A model generated the notes under the pieces. It had not been told where the DNA came from and did no database searches. It saw nothing but the letters and a program-made list of their open reading frames with translations. 64,000 nucleotides of DNA from assembly GCA_032622095.1 (NCBI GenBank), contig CP136068.1, positions 4,007,314 through 4,071,313 on the forward strand, written 5' to 3'. The stretch is from Siphonodentalium dalli. Lineage: Eukaryota > Mollusca > Scaphopoda > Gadilida > Siphonodentaliidae. The translations under genes were made by a program, and so were the position numbers. Shown here in pieces: positions 22,801 to 37,800 of the stretch (positions are counted from its first letter, which is position 1; the number at the start of each line of letters is the position of its first letter).

Positions 22801-25800
22801 TTGGGACTCGCATTCATTTGGAGCACCGCGCTGGCCTCTATCTAAAAGTTCTATATATAGAACAAATAAGTGTCACATTAATTGAATAAAAAAAAAATCC
22901 CCAGCAGGGATTTCCGACTCAAACGTATTATTTCATGGCCAGGAAACTATCTAAAATGTATTATTTATAGAGATAATCCATCGTTAAGAAATTACGACAT
23001 AATACAGAGCAATCAATTACAGACTATTGGTGCGACTCTGGTTAGCGTTTTGACAGTATGATGGACCTGACACAGAAATAGGTCAAGATCAAGGTAAGTC
23101 ATCAGACTATGATGTGTCACTTCGGCAAACTTTGTATACCATGCATCAAGATCAAAGGTCGAGAAGTTTAATGTATAATGTGCGCACATGTGTTTTGTAA
23201 CAGCTTAAAAGTGTATCATAGATTTCAGCCTATAACTCGCAAATTTTTGACCCAGTATTTCCCCTCAAAATGTGAATGTGACTTATACATCGGGAAGTCA
23301 ATAAGGAGGTAGGGGGCTGAATTCTGGGCTACAACCATGAACACAGGTGGGTTTTGGCAGTTACCGCAACAAAGAGTGCATGACCTTTCACCTCAAAACA
23401 AGGTCTGTATGAATGAAAAGACAAATTAAAGTCAAACTCAGTCTGAGGAAGGGCTTCTGATTTGTTACCACATTGTATTTACAGTAAACACAACACTAAG
23501 AAATCATAATGCAGTATGTAAGGGTGCCATATAAATAACTACAGAATGGAAAATACCTGCAAAGGGTCTCAATTTCCATGCCAGCGAATCCAAAAGCACT
23601 GTCGCCTTGTACGCAAACAACTCGCTTCTTAGGGTCATGGTCCCGACACCATACAGCACACGCCATGGCAAACCCCAAACCCACGCCCATCGTACCAAAC
23701 GTGCCTGCGTCTAGTCTGAAATGAGAAAGTCACACAATCAAATATCAAACCAACTCTGTCTAAAAGAGGATGCAAGAGGAATAACTCTATAGTCGTGACC
23801 AGAGCCTAACTGTTTTCAAATGAAACATGTTCAGGGTTGGCACTGGACCAAAATGTTCTCTTGCCAATTTGTTTGTATTTGTCAAATTTAATTGAGGGTA
23901 TAATAGGCGAAATTGAATGAAATTCTCGAATATTCTTATTGCGCTTAAGCACGATAAGGAATACATTATTGTGCAAATATTTGCCAAATTTAATTGAGGG
24001 TATAATTGGCGAAATTGAATGAAATTCTCGAATATTCTTATTGTGCTTAAGCACGATAAGGGATTCCTAACGCAATTACATCCTTATTGCGCTTAAGCGC
24101 GCAATTAATATCTCCCTCATGAGATCACCCCTCTGCAAATAATAGAATTAAAGTAATTTTTAAAGCAACTCATCCTGTTCAGGCTCTTATTAAAGTTATC
24201 AGCATTTCATTTATCTGAAACAGAGTCTGTGCCATAACGTGGTAAGGCAGTGATCTTCAACCATTGTTATGTAAACCATTTCATGATGGCGGCTGCGCTG
24301 GTGCAGCATTAATGTCATGGTAAATATTGTTATGCCAATGTTTTCTCTTATATATGTGAGGCTCCCTATGGGAAACTCGCATGTATAACAAAATGCATTG
24401 GCACAGGTTTTCACAAAATTTCAGGAAGCATCCAGTCATGAAAGTGTTAATTATTTCAATGGGTTCGTAGGTTACCTATAAAACAGTCAAGCCTGGATAT
24501 AGGATCTGCACCCATAGAGAGCCCCACATACACTGGAGCAGACAACACTCCGTTGTGCATGCTTCCCTCTGTGTGAGGCTCCCTGTGGGTTAATTACCTA
24601 TAAAACAGTCATGAGTAGAATATAGGATATATATACCTGGATATAGGATCTGCACCCATAGAGAGCCCCACATACACTGGAGCAGACGGCACTCCATTGT
24701 GCATGCTTCCCTCTGTGTGAGGCTCCCTGTGGGTTACCTATAAAACAGTCATGAGTAGGATATAGGATATATATGCCTGGATATAGGATCTGCAATTTGT
24801 AAAATGAGCTAGCCCACTCTACCTGAACAGTCAAACAGGTAAAGAACAGACCGTTCAAATTAGATCGGAATCATTCAGTAGTGACTTGAATGGGAGAATC
24901 CATTAACCCTTTCTATAATAAATGGATTTTCCCAGTCATTTAAAAATTGTACACTGGATTGGTTCAGTATTCATTTGGAGGGATTTTAAAGTGATGAAAG
25001 CAGACAACAGATAAAAAAAAGTGCAGACGGAGCTCTAGTTATTGAGGTGAATGTTTGGATAATAAGTTAAACATGATCATTTGTTAAATTATTATCTGAA
25101 TTCCTAAGGGATAACTACTCATCAATGAATCTTTAATATAGAAAGGGTTAAACTTATTATTTGAACATTTCCTATGGGATAACTACTCATCAATGATGCT
25201 TTAGTGTAGACAGGGTTAAACTTATTATCTGAACATATTCTATGAGATAACTACTCATCAATGATGCTTTGGTATAGAAAGGGTTAAACTTATTATCTGA
25301 ACATTTCCTATGGGATAACTACTCATCGATGATTCTTTAGTATAGACAGGGTTAATAAGATAACTGCTCGTCAATGATTCTTTAGTATAGAAAGGGTTAA
25401 TAAGATAACTGCTCATCAATGATGCTTTAGTATAGAAAGGGTTAATAAGATAACTGCTCGTCAATGATGCTTTAGTATAGAAAGGGTTAATAAGATAACT
25501 ACTCGTCGATGATTCATTAGTGTAGAAAGGGTTAATAAGATAACTACTCATCAATGATGCTTTGGTATAGAAAGGGTTAAACTTATTATCTGAACATTTC
25601 CTTTGGGATAACTTCTCATCAATGATGCTTTAGTATAGAAAGGGTTAGATAACTACTCATCAATGATGCTTTAGTATAGAAAGGGTTAATAAGATAACTA
25701 CTCGTCAATGATTCTTTAGTATAGAAAGGGTTAATAAGATAACCACTCGTCGATGATTCTTTAGTGATTGGTTCTGACTCACCGATGTCTAGGTTCGTAG

Positions 25801-28800
25801 TTCTGCAGTATCGTCCTGCCGATGTCCATCGTGTTAGAACCTTCATTGATGATAAAGCAATCTCTCGGTAGATTGGTCTGTATCTGTAACATATTTGGGA
25901 TTCTATTATATCACATAATTAACCCATAAATCCAGCCACATATGTTTTAGTAAGACATATGTGTATTATCGGCATGCCGCAGTGATGTAAGAGTTTAGCA
26001 CAATTACATGTATGTTGACGTCAATGTCCACGGAACTTTATTATTATGTTAATTAGAATATAACTAGAGGTGTGACTGTCCCAATGGGACTACGGATACC
26101 CCCCTGTTTTTAAAATACTAAGATGTTTCACATCTCAGTAAACATTTAGTTAAAATAATAAAATAACAGTTCCCATTGCAGGTGTACAACCATAACCCTG
26201 ATCTTAAACCTATTGACCGAAAAATGTAGGAATAAAAGCTTGGACAAAATTATGTATGTTGCGAAAAAAATTCTAAGTCGAAAAAGGGGAATAACTCCAT
26301 CAAAAAATGTCGGACAGACGTCATAATCGCAGGTGCACAAGTTCCCATGGTACTAAATATCTGTGCCACGTTTAAAAAAAATTGACCTAAAAATGTAGGA
26401 ATAAAATTTCTAAGTCGAAAAAGGGGGGATAACTCCACGAAAAAAAGTCCGACAATCGCAGGTGCATAGGTTCCCATGGTGGTTGATGTCTGTGCCAAGT
26501 TTCACGACAATTGATCAAAAAACGACTGAGAAAAACTCCGGATTTGTGTCCACGGACGGATGACAGACGACGGATGGACGGACAAGCTGACTCCAGTATA
26601 CACCCCTAACTTCGTTGCGGGGGGTATAATTATGGTATATGATTTGTGTTGGGTTATTTAGGATTGACTGAGATAAACATGGGTGATGAGGGTGGATGAA
26701 CAATTTTGTCAACATGAAAAGACACATTTAAGATGGAACTATATATTTTCTTGAAGGTGTCTTTACTTCCTCTTTGGTTGCGATAAGGTAATCAATATTA
26801 TTTCTATTTTAACCCCAGCCGTTTCTAGATCTCTGATCGTCTTTCCTTGCTAAATTTGATTTTGTGATAAAAAGGATCTCAAATTCGTCATGCATTCTCT
26901 TTTTTCCCTATGAGAGACTCGAATATATAAGAGTATACATTGGCACAGGGTTTTCGCAAAATATCAGGAAGCTCCAATCATGAAAGAGTTAAACTACATA
27001 AAGCACTGTTCTGTAGATAAAGTAGAGGTGTGACTCGTGGCATGGTCTGTAGAGGTGTGACTTGGCACATGGTCTGTAGAGGTGTGACTTGGCACATGGT
27101 CTGCAAAAAATACAAAAATACAAAAATGCAGTGATGTAAATGATGTAAACATGAAGCTGTCTGCATTAACCAACCATGTACCATATTTCAACATAACAGA
27201 ACAAACCCACAAAACAATAATTTCAAATAAAGACAAGTAAGTGTGCATGCATGTCAGTCAGCGATTGGTTGTTTGATGTTGTTTACTCATGCAAAGATTA
27301 AAATCCAAGATGGCTGCTGGTGGCCATGTTTTTTGACCGAATGACGATCAGATGAACAGTACGACCTGTAGCCCGTGCTAATGGATTGAATTTTGAAACC
27401 CAAGATGGCCACTGGCGGCCATGTTTTTTGTCCGAATGAACCCAAAATGACTCGTTCCCATCTCTATTCCAATTTCAACAGCCATGACAAATTTTATGAT
27501 CATGAGACTAAAGGTACAACCTGTAGCCTGTGCTAAAGGATTTAGTCATGCAAAGAGTAAAATCCAAGATGGCTGCTGGTGGCCATGTTTTTTGACCGAA
27601 TGACCCCAAAATGACTCGTTCCCATCTATATTCCAATTTCAACAGCCATGACAAATTTTATGATGATCAGACTAAAGGTACGACCTGTAGCCTGTGCTAA
27701 AGGATTTAGTCATACAAAGAGTAAAATCCAAGATGGCTGCTGGTGGCAATGTTTTTTGACCGAATGACCCCAAAATGACTCGTTCCCATCTACATGTCAA
27801 TATTAACATCCATGACAAATTTCATGATGATCAGACGAACAGTACGACCTGTAGCCCGTGCTAATGATTTCAATTTTGAAATCAAAGATGGCTGCTGGTG
27901 GCCATGTTTTTCGGCCGAATGACCCCAAAATGACTCGTTCCCATCTACATGTCATTGTTAACATCCATGACAAATTTTATGATGATCAGAATAAAGGTAC
28001 GACCTGAAGCCTTTAGTCATACAAAGAGTAAAATCCAAGATGGCTGCTGGCGGCCATGTTTTTTGGCCGAATGACCCCAAAATTACTCATTCCCATCTAC
28101 ATGTCAAAATTAACATCCATGACAAATTTCATGATGATCAGGCGAACAGTACGACCTGTGGCCCGTGCTAATGGATTAAATTTTGAAATCAAAGATGGCC
28201 ACTGGCGGCCATGTTTTTCATCCGAATGACCCCAAAATGACTCGTTCCCATCTACATTCCAATTTCAACAGTCATGAAAAATTTCATGATGATCAGACTC
28301 AAGGTACGACCTGTAGTCCGTGCTAAAGGATTTAGTCATACAAAGAGTAAAATCCAAGATGGCTGCTGGTGGCCATGTTTTTTGGTCGAATGACCCCAAA
28401 ATCACTCGTTCCCATCTACATGTCAATATTAACATCCATGACAAATTTCATGACAATAAGACGAACAGTACGGCCTGTAGCCCGTGCTAATGGATTGAAT
28501 TTTGACTCGTTCCCATCTACATGTCAATGTCAACATCCATGACAAATTTCATAATAATCGGACCAAAGGTACGAACTGTAGCCCGTGCTAAAGGAAATTG
28601 TTGACGAATCACGCACACACACACACACGCACACACGCACACACGCACGACGGATACCAAGCCATGGCAATAGCTCAAACTTTACAAACTAAAGTTGAGC
28701 TAAAAATGACTCGTTCCCATCTACATGTCATTGTTAACATCCATGACTAATTTTATGATGATCGGACTAAAGGTACGACCTGTAGCCCGTGCTAAAGGAT

Positions 28801-31800
28801 TTAGTCATACAAAGAGTAAAATCCAAGATGGCTGCTGGCGGTCATGTTTTTGGGCCAAATGACCCCAAAATGACTCGTTCCCATCTACATGTCAATATTA
28901 ACATCCATGACAAATTTCATGACGATCAGACAAACAGTACGACCTGTAGCCCATGCTAATGGATTGAATTTTTAAAAGCAAGATGGCCACTGGCGGCCAT
29001 GTTTTTTGTCCGAATGACTCCAAAATGACTCGTTCCCATCTGCATTCCAATTTCAACAGCCATGACAAATTTTATGATGATCGGACCAAAGGTACGACCT
29101 GTAGCCCGTGCTAAAGGATTTAGTCATGCAAAGAGTAAAATCCAAGACGGCTGCTGGCGGCCATGTTTTTTGGCCGAATGACCCCAAAATGACTCGTTCC
29201 CATCTACATGTCATTATTAACATTCATGACAAATTTTATGATGATCAGACTAAAAGTACGATCTGTAGCCCGTGCTAAAGAATTTAGTCATACAAAGAGT
29301 AAAATCCAAGATGGCTGCTGGCGGTCATGTTTTTGGGCCAAATGACCCCAAAATGACTCGTTCCCATCTACATGTCAATATTAACATCCATGTCAAATTT
29401 CATGATGATCAGACGAACAATGCGACCTGTGGCCCGTGCTAATGGATTGAATTTTTAAATGCAAGATGGCCACTGGCGGCCATGTTTTTTGTCCGAATGA
29501 CTCCAAAATGACTCGTTCCCATCTACATTCCAATTTGAACAGCCATGACAAATTTTATGATTATCAGACTAAAGGTACGACCTGTAGCCCGTGCTAAAGG
29601 ATTTAGTCATACAAAGAGTAAAATCCAAGATGGCTGCTGGCGGCCATGTTTTTTGCCCGAATAACCCAAAAATGACTCGTTCCCATCTACATGTCATTGT
29701 TAACATCCATGACTAATTTTATGATGCTCTGACCAAAGGTACGACCTGTAGCCCGTGCTAAAGGATTTAGTCATGCAAAGAGTAAAATCGAAGATGGCTG
29801 CTGGCGGCCATGTTTTTTGGCCGAATGACCCCAAAATTACTCGTTCCCATCTACATGTCAATATATATATATATCTTTATTTCCTCCTCGTGGGAGATCA
29901 TTGATACATATACAATTAAATTACACAAAGACAAATAAAACAACGGAAAAAGATATACACACATAGGACATAACGCCATATATAATTTATTTACAATGAG
30001 ATAATAAGAATATATTATAGATTCAATGCAAGTAGAACATTGGCACGGTCATAATCTATTACATACACATCATTCATGCATGCACCAAGTGAGCTTATAC
30101 GAACCTATAATGCATTATCTACATGTACATAGACATAAAATGTTTTTAATGTAAATGTATTCCAAGCATTATCGGGTAAATGTATCGCGCAGAAAACAAG
30201 CTCAATTGTCAGCGACCATTTTGCCAAGAGTGTGTGGCAATAACGAATAATGCCCACCCGAGCATAGCTGTTACATGTATGTATATTTCCTTTACTTATA
30301 TATTGAAATATGTCAACCTTTACTGATCTGCTGGAGCTGATGTTTCTTAATTCGTCGCATTCTCAGATAAAGTTATTAGGTCAACGTAGCGTTTCCATAG
30401 ATCAGCAGACTTTTTAACAAAAAAATTAATTGGGTCCTCTGTATATTCAAGTGGAATCGTCATGAAATCTGATAGTCCAGAAAGAAAAATTCGAGTTTTA
30501 GTTTCTGGACTCAGTTTGTCAAACTTTAGGTAGAATTCTATATCAAATATGTTCAAAATGTCGAATTCTACAAGGTTCCTCTCCGACGTTATTGACGTAC
30601 ATTCGCATATGGTATGTTGAACAACGTCGCTGTGTTCGTGGCTGCAGAGAGGACATACCTGTTTCTCACCAGGTAATATAGCCATAAGGCGGGCAACAAG
30701 CGTGTACGATGATTTATATTTTGGGAAGCATCGACATTTTCCCCAAAGGTGAGACATGGTTAATTCTGGTTGTATGGCAGCGAACCGAGCAAGTCTATTG
30801 TCGCCATTTATAATTGCTGTCCACTCTTCAGAACACCCGATTTTCCATTTGTCTTTCAATACATTTTTCCATGTGAGTTTATTCGGGAATTCGTGTAAAT
30901 CAATAAAAGTGATCAGGTAGTCGACCATGTTATATTTCTGGAGTGTTGTAATAATATCAGCTATGAATGTTTTATCGCTTATCTCTGAACACCCCACGAC
31001 ATATTGATACAAACGGGTTAAGAAAATAGCTTTAACAGTTTTGTTTAGCGACAGATTACAAAGCGAGCCAAAGAATGAGAGTTTGCGTTTATCGATCAAA
31101 GACATGAGTGGAGGAAGACCGACTAGCCCAAGTGCTATTTCTGTCTTTGTGCGTGTCTGTAGACCCTGGAAAAATTTAACGCAAAATCGATGTGTTCTTT
31201 CCAGACGATCACGGTTATTCTGAGACAAATTCCAAAGTAATTCAGAACCGTACAATCCCCTCGGAAGTACCACAGACGAGTAGATAATCGAACAGCTCTT
31301 TGGAGTTATACCACCCGGATGAACACCAGCATTTGTGAGCATCATAAACGTACTTCTAGTTTTTTCGCAAATATTTTCAACGAAGGCACCGTTGAAATCG
31401 TATTTATCGAGTGGTATCCCCAAATGAGTTGTTCGCGTATCCTCCCTGATCTGAGATTCCCCTAGATTCCATGCGCGATTTTGACGAGTATAATTTACTT
31501 TTGTCTCATTAAAAACAATTATACAGCATTTATTTGGGTTATATCTGTACCTCCATGTATTGCTGTAAGATACGCATATTTCACAAAGTTTTTGTAAACC
31601 CTTTTTACTGAGAGACAGTAACGCCATATCGTCCGCGTGTGTAGGGCTGGTGCAATTTATGCCCAACATTTGTAGTCCATATCCTGAGCTGGCTAATTGG
31701 TTGATCAATTCATCTACGTAAATCATATAGTAAAATGGCGACAATATACTTCCTTGTCTAGCTCCCTGTAATACATTAAACCACTGAGATGAAGTATGTT

Positions 31801-34800
31801 GGTATCGAACTGAACATGATACATTTGTCAAAAGGTTGTATATTAATGTGAACAAATGTCCCTGCACCCCGCGTTCGTAAAGTTTATACAATAGACCATT
31901 TAACCAGACGGTGTCAAAGGCCTTCCAAACATCAAGGAAACACGAATACAAATTTGGTTTGCTTTCGGATACGTATGAAATGCATTCTCTCATCAAGTAG
32001 GAGGTCATGTTGGCACTTATTCCTTTTTGGAATCCGTGCTGCAATGGGTTAACTTCGAGTAAGTATGGTGTATATCGCTCTAATCGAGTCTGGATTATTT
32101 TTTCAAGTATTTTGTAAAGTACAGGCATCAAAGTGATGGCTCTATAACTGTCGTAATCTGTTTTTGGTTTGGAGCCTCCTTTATATAAAGTGATAATAAC
32201 ACCGCGCTTCATACGTTCAGGGACTGTCTGTTCTGTAATAATATCAGTAAGCAGGTCTGACACCGCCTGGATTAACACAGGGCCACCATATATAATATGT
32301 TCGTTTGCGATGAGATCCCACCCTGCAGCTTTACCGCGATTAAGATTTCGACAAACATCACCCAGTTCGCTCTCTGTTACCGGGAATATGATATTCTTGT
32401 CAATTTTACTTTCACTTGTATTGGTCACTTCTCGGTCAACAAAAGAATTAATACGGTTAAATTGTTCTGAGTCAAAGCTCGGTTGATATAACGGCGAGTA
32501 CAGATTTTCGAAGTATTTCGCCCAACCTTCAGTTATTTCCGATTCCTCACGAAGAACAGTTCCATTGTGCACGAAAAATGGATTTTTGTTAGCGTGTAAA
32601 TTTTTTTGTTTCGCGTTTAACATGCGGAAAAGGTAATCTTGGTCCACCTCAGCGCGTTCATCAATTTCGTTTACCACTTCTCTCATGTGGTTATGGGATG
32701 CTCTCCTATAGAGCCTACGAAAATTGCATTTGGCTTCTTTATATTCAACATAAGTTCCGAAATCGGTTTCGTTTTGTTCTCGGGGTCTTCCTGACTCTAT
32801 CCATTTTCTCCGATATGCCCGCATTTGTTCATGTAATGCTTTTAACTCATCATTCCAGAAGGGTTTAAGATTACGTTTGAAACGTTTACGAGGAAGAAAC
32901 GCAGCCGATGCGTTTTCAATAGCCTGTACGATTTCTGCGTATCTACATACAGCGTCAATGCGATACAAATTGGGATCTCGGTTTTTTATTTTGATAATTT
33001 CAATATCAAGATATCTCTGATACTCTTCTATGATTTCTGGGTGAGATCTCACTCGCTTCCAGTCGATCCCACCATCAGCATTTGCATCTGGCCCTCCGAT
33101 GGTGGGATCATTTACGGGCAAAGAAATATTTGCGGATATTGGACGATGATTCGATACATCTATAGAGTTATCGTCCATTATCTTAATACTGAGTACAAAA
33201 TGTATGAATATATCGGGTATCAATATATGGTCAATTATTGTGCCGATATTGTCGCCTCTCTGACCAAAAGGTAAACATGTAGCTTGAGGCGATATCTCAT
33301 AATTGGCGGATTTCAATTCAAGGGCTTTAACAAATGAATGCTGAGTTTCGCTTATCTGATTTATCGAAATTTCCATTTAGATCACCCATTATGATGATGT
33401 TACCGTGTACTTTATATATATCGCATATATCTCTAAGTGTATTTATATATGCTATATATTCTTCAGTGGGATAATTCGTGGATGGTATGTAAACTTGAAA
33501 TATATACAGATAACTCCCACCTGGTAGCTTTAATTGAATCCCGATGATGCGATCATCTGCAATGTCAAGTGGACATATACAGTGTGAAAGCCTGGTGTGC
33601 CACATCAGTGCCACTCCGCCCTTGGGTCTACCTGGCTTTATTGTATGGATGGGAACTTGTTGGCTATAATCGCAGACAGCATGATATTCATAATTTGACC
33701 CCAGCATTCCGAGAAAATCTACATTGTTTTGGTATAACCAATGTTCACTTAGACCCATAATGTCATAATGACCATTTCTCATTAATTCTGTGATATATGC
33801 ACCCGATGACATAATTCCCGTACAATTCCAGGTAAGGAAATTTAATGTTATGTTCTCCATATATTTAAACTTGGTGGGATACGATAAGCTAGCACGGCAT
33901 TGATTTCGTATACGGAAATTGCATATGAATACAAACAATAATAATATACATAGATTGCGCACATTAGACATCTCTAGAACAGAAGAAATGACTCAGGAAT
34001 CATTACATTGAAGAATGGTATGACAGTCAACAATCAAGCATATACTGGTATAATTATTTCAGAATTCTGGTTCTTTGCGGACCCACATCCTACAAGTTGC
34101 ACCAACTGGCCAGAACTTCGAACCGAGGACTATGTCGATATCATCGTCACAAATATTTATACGAGCAGAATTACCTCTTAACATTCTGATGACTGTGAAT
34201 CTAATTTTATAATGAAGAAGATGTGACTTAATATCGAACACTGTTACAGAATCGTCAAAACCGGCGAGATACACTTGAGATGTTTTAACTGGGCCATCCA
34301 TTCTGTTAAAGTAGAAATCACTTTTGGACTGACGGTCATAGTTCCTATGAGTTTCCTGTTTGAGTGGTGTCTGTTTGGAACTTTCATTCGGGTAATCGGG
34401 TGGAATTTCTGATTCAGCAGATATATTGTTTATGTCTCCTCGTTCACTGTTTGTGTCTTCTCGTTCACTGTGTGCTGATTGTGAAACATTATCGTCGTAA
34501 CTGTAGTTCATTGCCATCTCAAGTAATGTAGCCATGTCACGTTGTGTTTTTATCATCTCACCCATTGATCTGTCGACCACTTCAACAAACTGTTGCAAGC
34601 TGTTGGTTGTCGCTGTAGTGAAACTTCTGAACTCATCTTTCATTATATTAACATTTTGTTTAATTGTTTCGTTCACTATTTTGTCGCATGCATGAGTCGG
34701 TTGAACGTTTTTCTTGTTCACTAAATCTTTCAGTGTTGCCACTTGGCCTTCCAGACTTTTCTGCTTTTTATGGAACTCACCAAGACCGCTTACAATTTCG

Positions 34801-37800
34801 CCAATATCAGTCTTTATTTGAGTTATGTCACCCTTTAGTTTATTTACACCCGTATATTTGTCATCTTGTATTCGCTCAATGGTTAGAGTATCTGTTTCAA
34901 TTTGTTCGTCCAGTTCTTTAATTTTTTTGTTTATCGTCATTATGTCTGTTTTAGCTTTCTCCACGTCGTTTACTATTTGCAACTTTTCCTCAATTTTGCT
35001 GAATCGCGACTCCAGGCTAGCAATTGATGAATCTATCTTGGGAATGCGTTGATTGAAGTCTTTGTGAAATATTTCGTTTTCTGTTTTCATGCAAGAGATG
35101 TCGCGTTGAATTCTCACTAGTGAATTGTTTATACTGGATGTACATGTATCATCTTCATCTAGAATGGTTACGTTTCCGGCTATGGACTGTCGACCAACAC
35201 TCTTGCTTCGGCTACCTTTGCTGATAACATCGATTAATGAGTCACTCTCTTCGTCTACCATAAACTTCATTATATTATATATGTCATTAGACATTCGCTT
35301 GTTTCTGTTGTTTCGGTCAACCACATAATGATCCGATCAAAGGTACGACCTGTAGCCTGTATTGCTGACGCCTTACGCACACACACAAGCACATACGGAC
35401 GACGGACGACAAAGCCATGGCAATAGCTCAAACTTTACAAAGTAAAGTTGAGCTAAAAATTGAAGGAATACAATTTTTGACAAAGTTGCATCAATGGACA
35501 GATGTTCGTCCAATGGAGAGACAAGCTGATTCCATTATACTCCATTATAACTTTGTTACGGGGGTGGAGAAGGGCGAGGGGTGTATAACAAATGATCACC
35601 CACCTCATTAGGGGCAGCGTAGTAGTCACGGTGAGGGGCTATAACAACTGAATACTCACCTCGTTAAGGGCAGCATAGTAGTTCAGCGGCGTTGCATTAT
35701 CAGTTATCATCCCCTGTAACAGAGAATAAGAAACAGTTATGTTTCGTCTCGAGTAAGAAGCAGTTTCTTTGATTGGGGTAATTTCTCAAAGAAAATGTAC
35801 AAAATTTTTGTTATCTATTATAATAACTCATAAAAGGATGTTTCTGTGATATTGTACATTTTGTATTGCTAGTGCTATGTATGTTAACGATTGTATGTTA
35901 TAACTTCTTAAGTTTTAGCGCCAGTTTGTGCATAACTGCAGAGAGAGAGCGTGTCAGTATCAGTCTGTCAGAATACAACATTTCTAGTATAAACCTCATC
36001 AGATATTAAGTACGGATGCCCCCCCAGGCCCCCCCGTAGCTACGCGCCTGAGTACGGATGATGACTATTTTTGAATTGAGATTCTATATTATACACATAA
36101 TGCAAAATTACCCCATTTCTAACATTTGGGATTCATTATTTGAATATATATATACTGTACACACACAAATATCGGTAACATTGCCTGAAATAAACCAAGA
36201 TAACAATACCATCGTCTCTTATGTTTTATAAGCACAGGCTGCAATTGTTTATAAGTAACCATACTCAGTAAGTGGGTGTCTCAGAGGTAACTACGGGCAG
36301 GGTTAGCCACCCCAGTGCATGGCACGTTAGAATGAGTGGGTGTCTCATGGGTAACTACGGGCATGGTTAGCCACCCCAGTGCATGGCACGCTAGAATGAG
36401 TGGGTGTCTCAGAGGTAACTACAGGCAGGGTTAGCCACCCAAGTGCATGGCACGTTAGAATGAGTGGGTGTCTCAGAGGTAACTACAGGCAGGGTTAGCC
36501 ACCCCAGTGCATGGCACGCTAGAATGAGTGGGTGTCTCATGAGTAACTACGGGCAGGGTTAGCCACCCCAGTGCATGGCACGCTAGAATGAGTGGGTGTC
36601 TCAGGGGTAACTACGGGCAGGGTTAGCCACCCAAGTGCATGGCACGCTAGAATGAGTGGGTGTCTCATGGGTAACTACAGGCAGGGTTAGCCACCCCAGT
36701 GCATGGCACGTTAGAATGAGTGGGTGTCTCAGGGGTAACTACGGGCATGGTTAGCCACCCAAGTGCATGGCACGCTAGAATGAGTGGGTGTCTCAGAGGT
36801 AACTACGGGCAGGGTTAGCCACCCAAGTGCATGGCACGCTAGAATGGGTGGGTGTCTCAGGGGTAACTACGGGTAGGGTTAGCCACCCAAGTGCATGGCA
36901 CGCTAGAATGACACAAACTTAGTCAGATTAGAATGCCGGCCGGTCGCATATATTCCAATATATTAACATAGCCCATCTGTGGTACACTGAATCCTGTTCG
37001 GTGATTGGTAAATTTTGTTGAGAAATTATTTACATGGATAAATCCACACTGTATCTGTGCTTTATATATTGATATATACAATGTATCTATACATATATTT
37101 TTTGTGTGCCCGTGTTCTGTTAATTTGGAATGAAATATCCCTTTCTTCACTAAATACCGGTACTCACTAATGAATATTTGCCGTATGGATATGTTCAGAT
37201 AATAAGTTCACTAATGAATATTTGCCGTATGGATATGTTCAGATAATAAGTTCAACAAAAGGCCATTTGTTGAACTTATTATCTGAACATTTTCTACCAA
37301 AGAATATATATATTTCTGTACTTGTATTAGATTTTTTTCGTCTACTTTTATGAACATCCCTCCAAATGAATAATGGACCATTCCAATGTATACTATTACA
37401 ACTGGGTGGGAGAATGTATTTAATATAGAAAGGGATATTGTTTTAATTATTACCCGGACGCTGTTATGGTTCTGATTAATCTTTGTCCTCAACACATTCC
37501 ACCAATCAGAGCTTGGATTGAACACAAATGTTGGCGATCGATTCTGTAACTCAGCATTCATCTAAGGAAGAGAGAAAGTGTCACCAAATAATTTAACCCT
37601 TTCATGATGCTGTTGAAGCAATACGATCCTGTGGCAGTGCATTCTCTTACATGTGAGTCTCCCATAGGGAGCCTCGAATAAATAAGAGAATGGGGACCTC
37701 ATTCTGCAAATTTCAGACACACTATATCCAGGCTTGCACCTACTCAGATAAGTGAAATTACTCATGACTGTTTTATAGTTAATTAACCCACAGGGAGCCT

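Larger units (their letters stand above)
29866..35328 (-). mobile_element. Non-LTR retrotransposon (LINE), nearly complete
   Basis: On the minus strand it holds ORF1 (about 421 codons) then ORF2 (endonuclease plus reverse transcriptase, one frameshift), a 3' UTR of about 470 bp and a tail of alternating AT at 29861-29875. There is no LTR and no RNase H that I can see. It interrupts one unit of the 160-bp repeat: the left flank stops at CTACATGTCAATAT and the right flank resumes near GATCCGATCAAAGG. About 25 bp of the target unit are missing and no target-site duplication is visible. The 5' end falls at or very near the ORF1 start, so the 5' UTR is absent or truncated. Clade (CR1, L2, Jockey or another APE-type clade) cannot be fixed by eye. 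Confidence 0.92.

Noticed and set aside
34664-35328. Plus-strand frames of 67-85 codons
   Set aside because: They are antisense shadows of LINE ORF1.
35604-35713. Use of the duplicated donor at 35604 to lengthen the HACL1 exon
   Set aside because: The extension is 56 bases, not a multiple of three, and meets an in-frame stop soon after the true donor.
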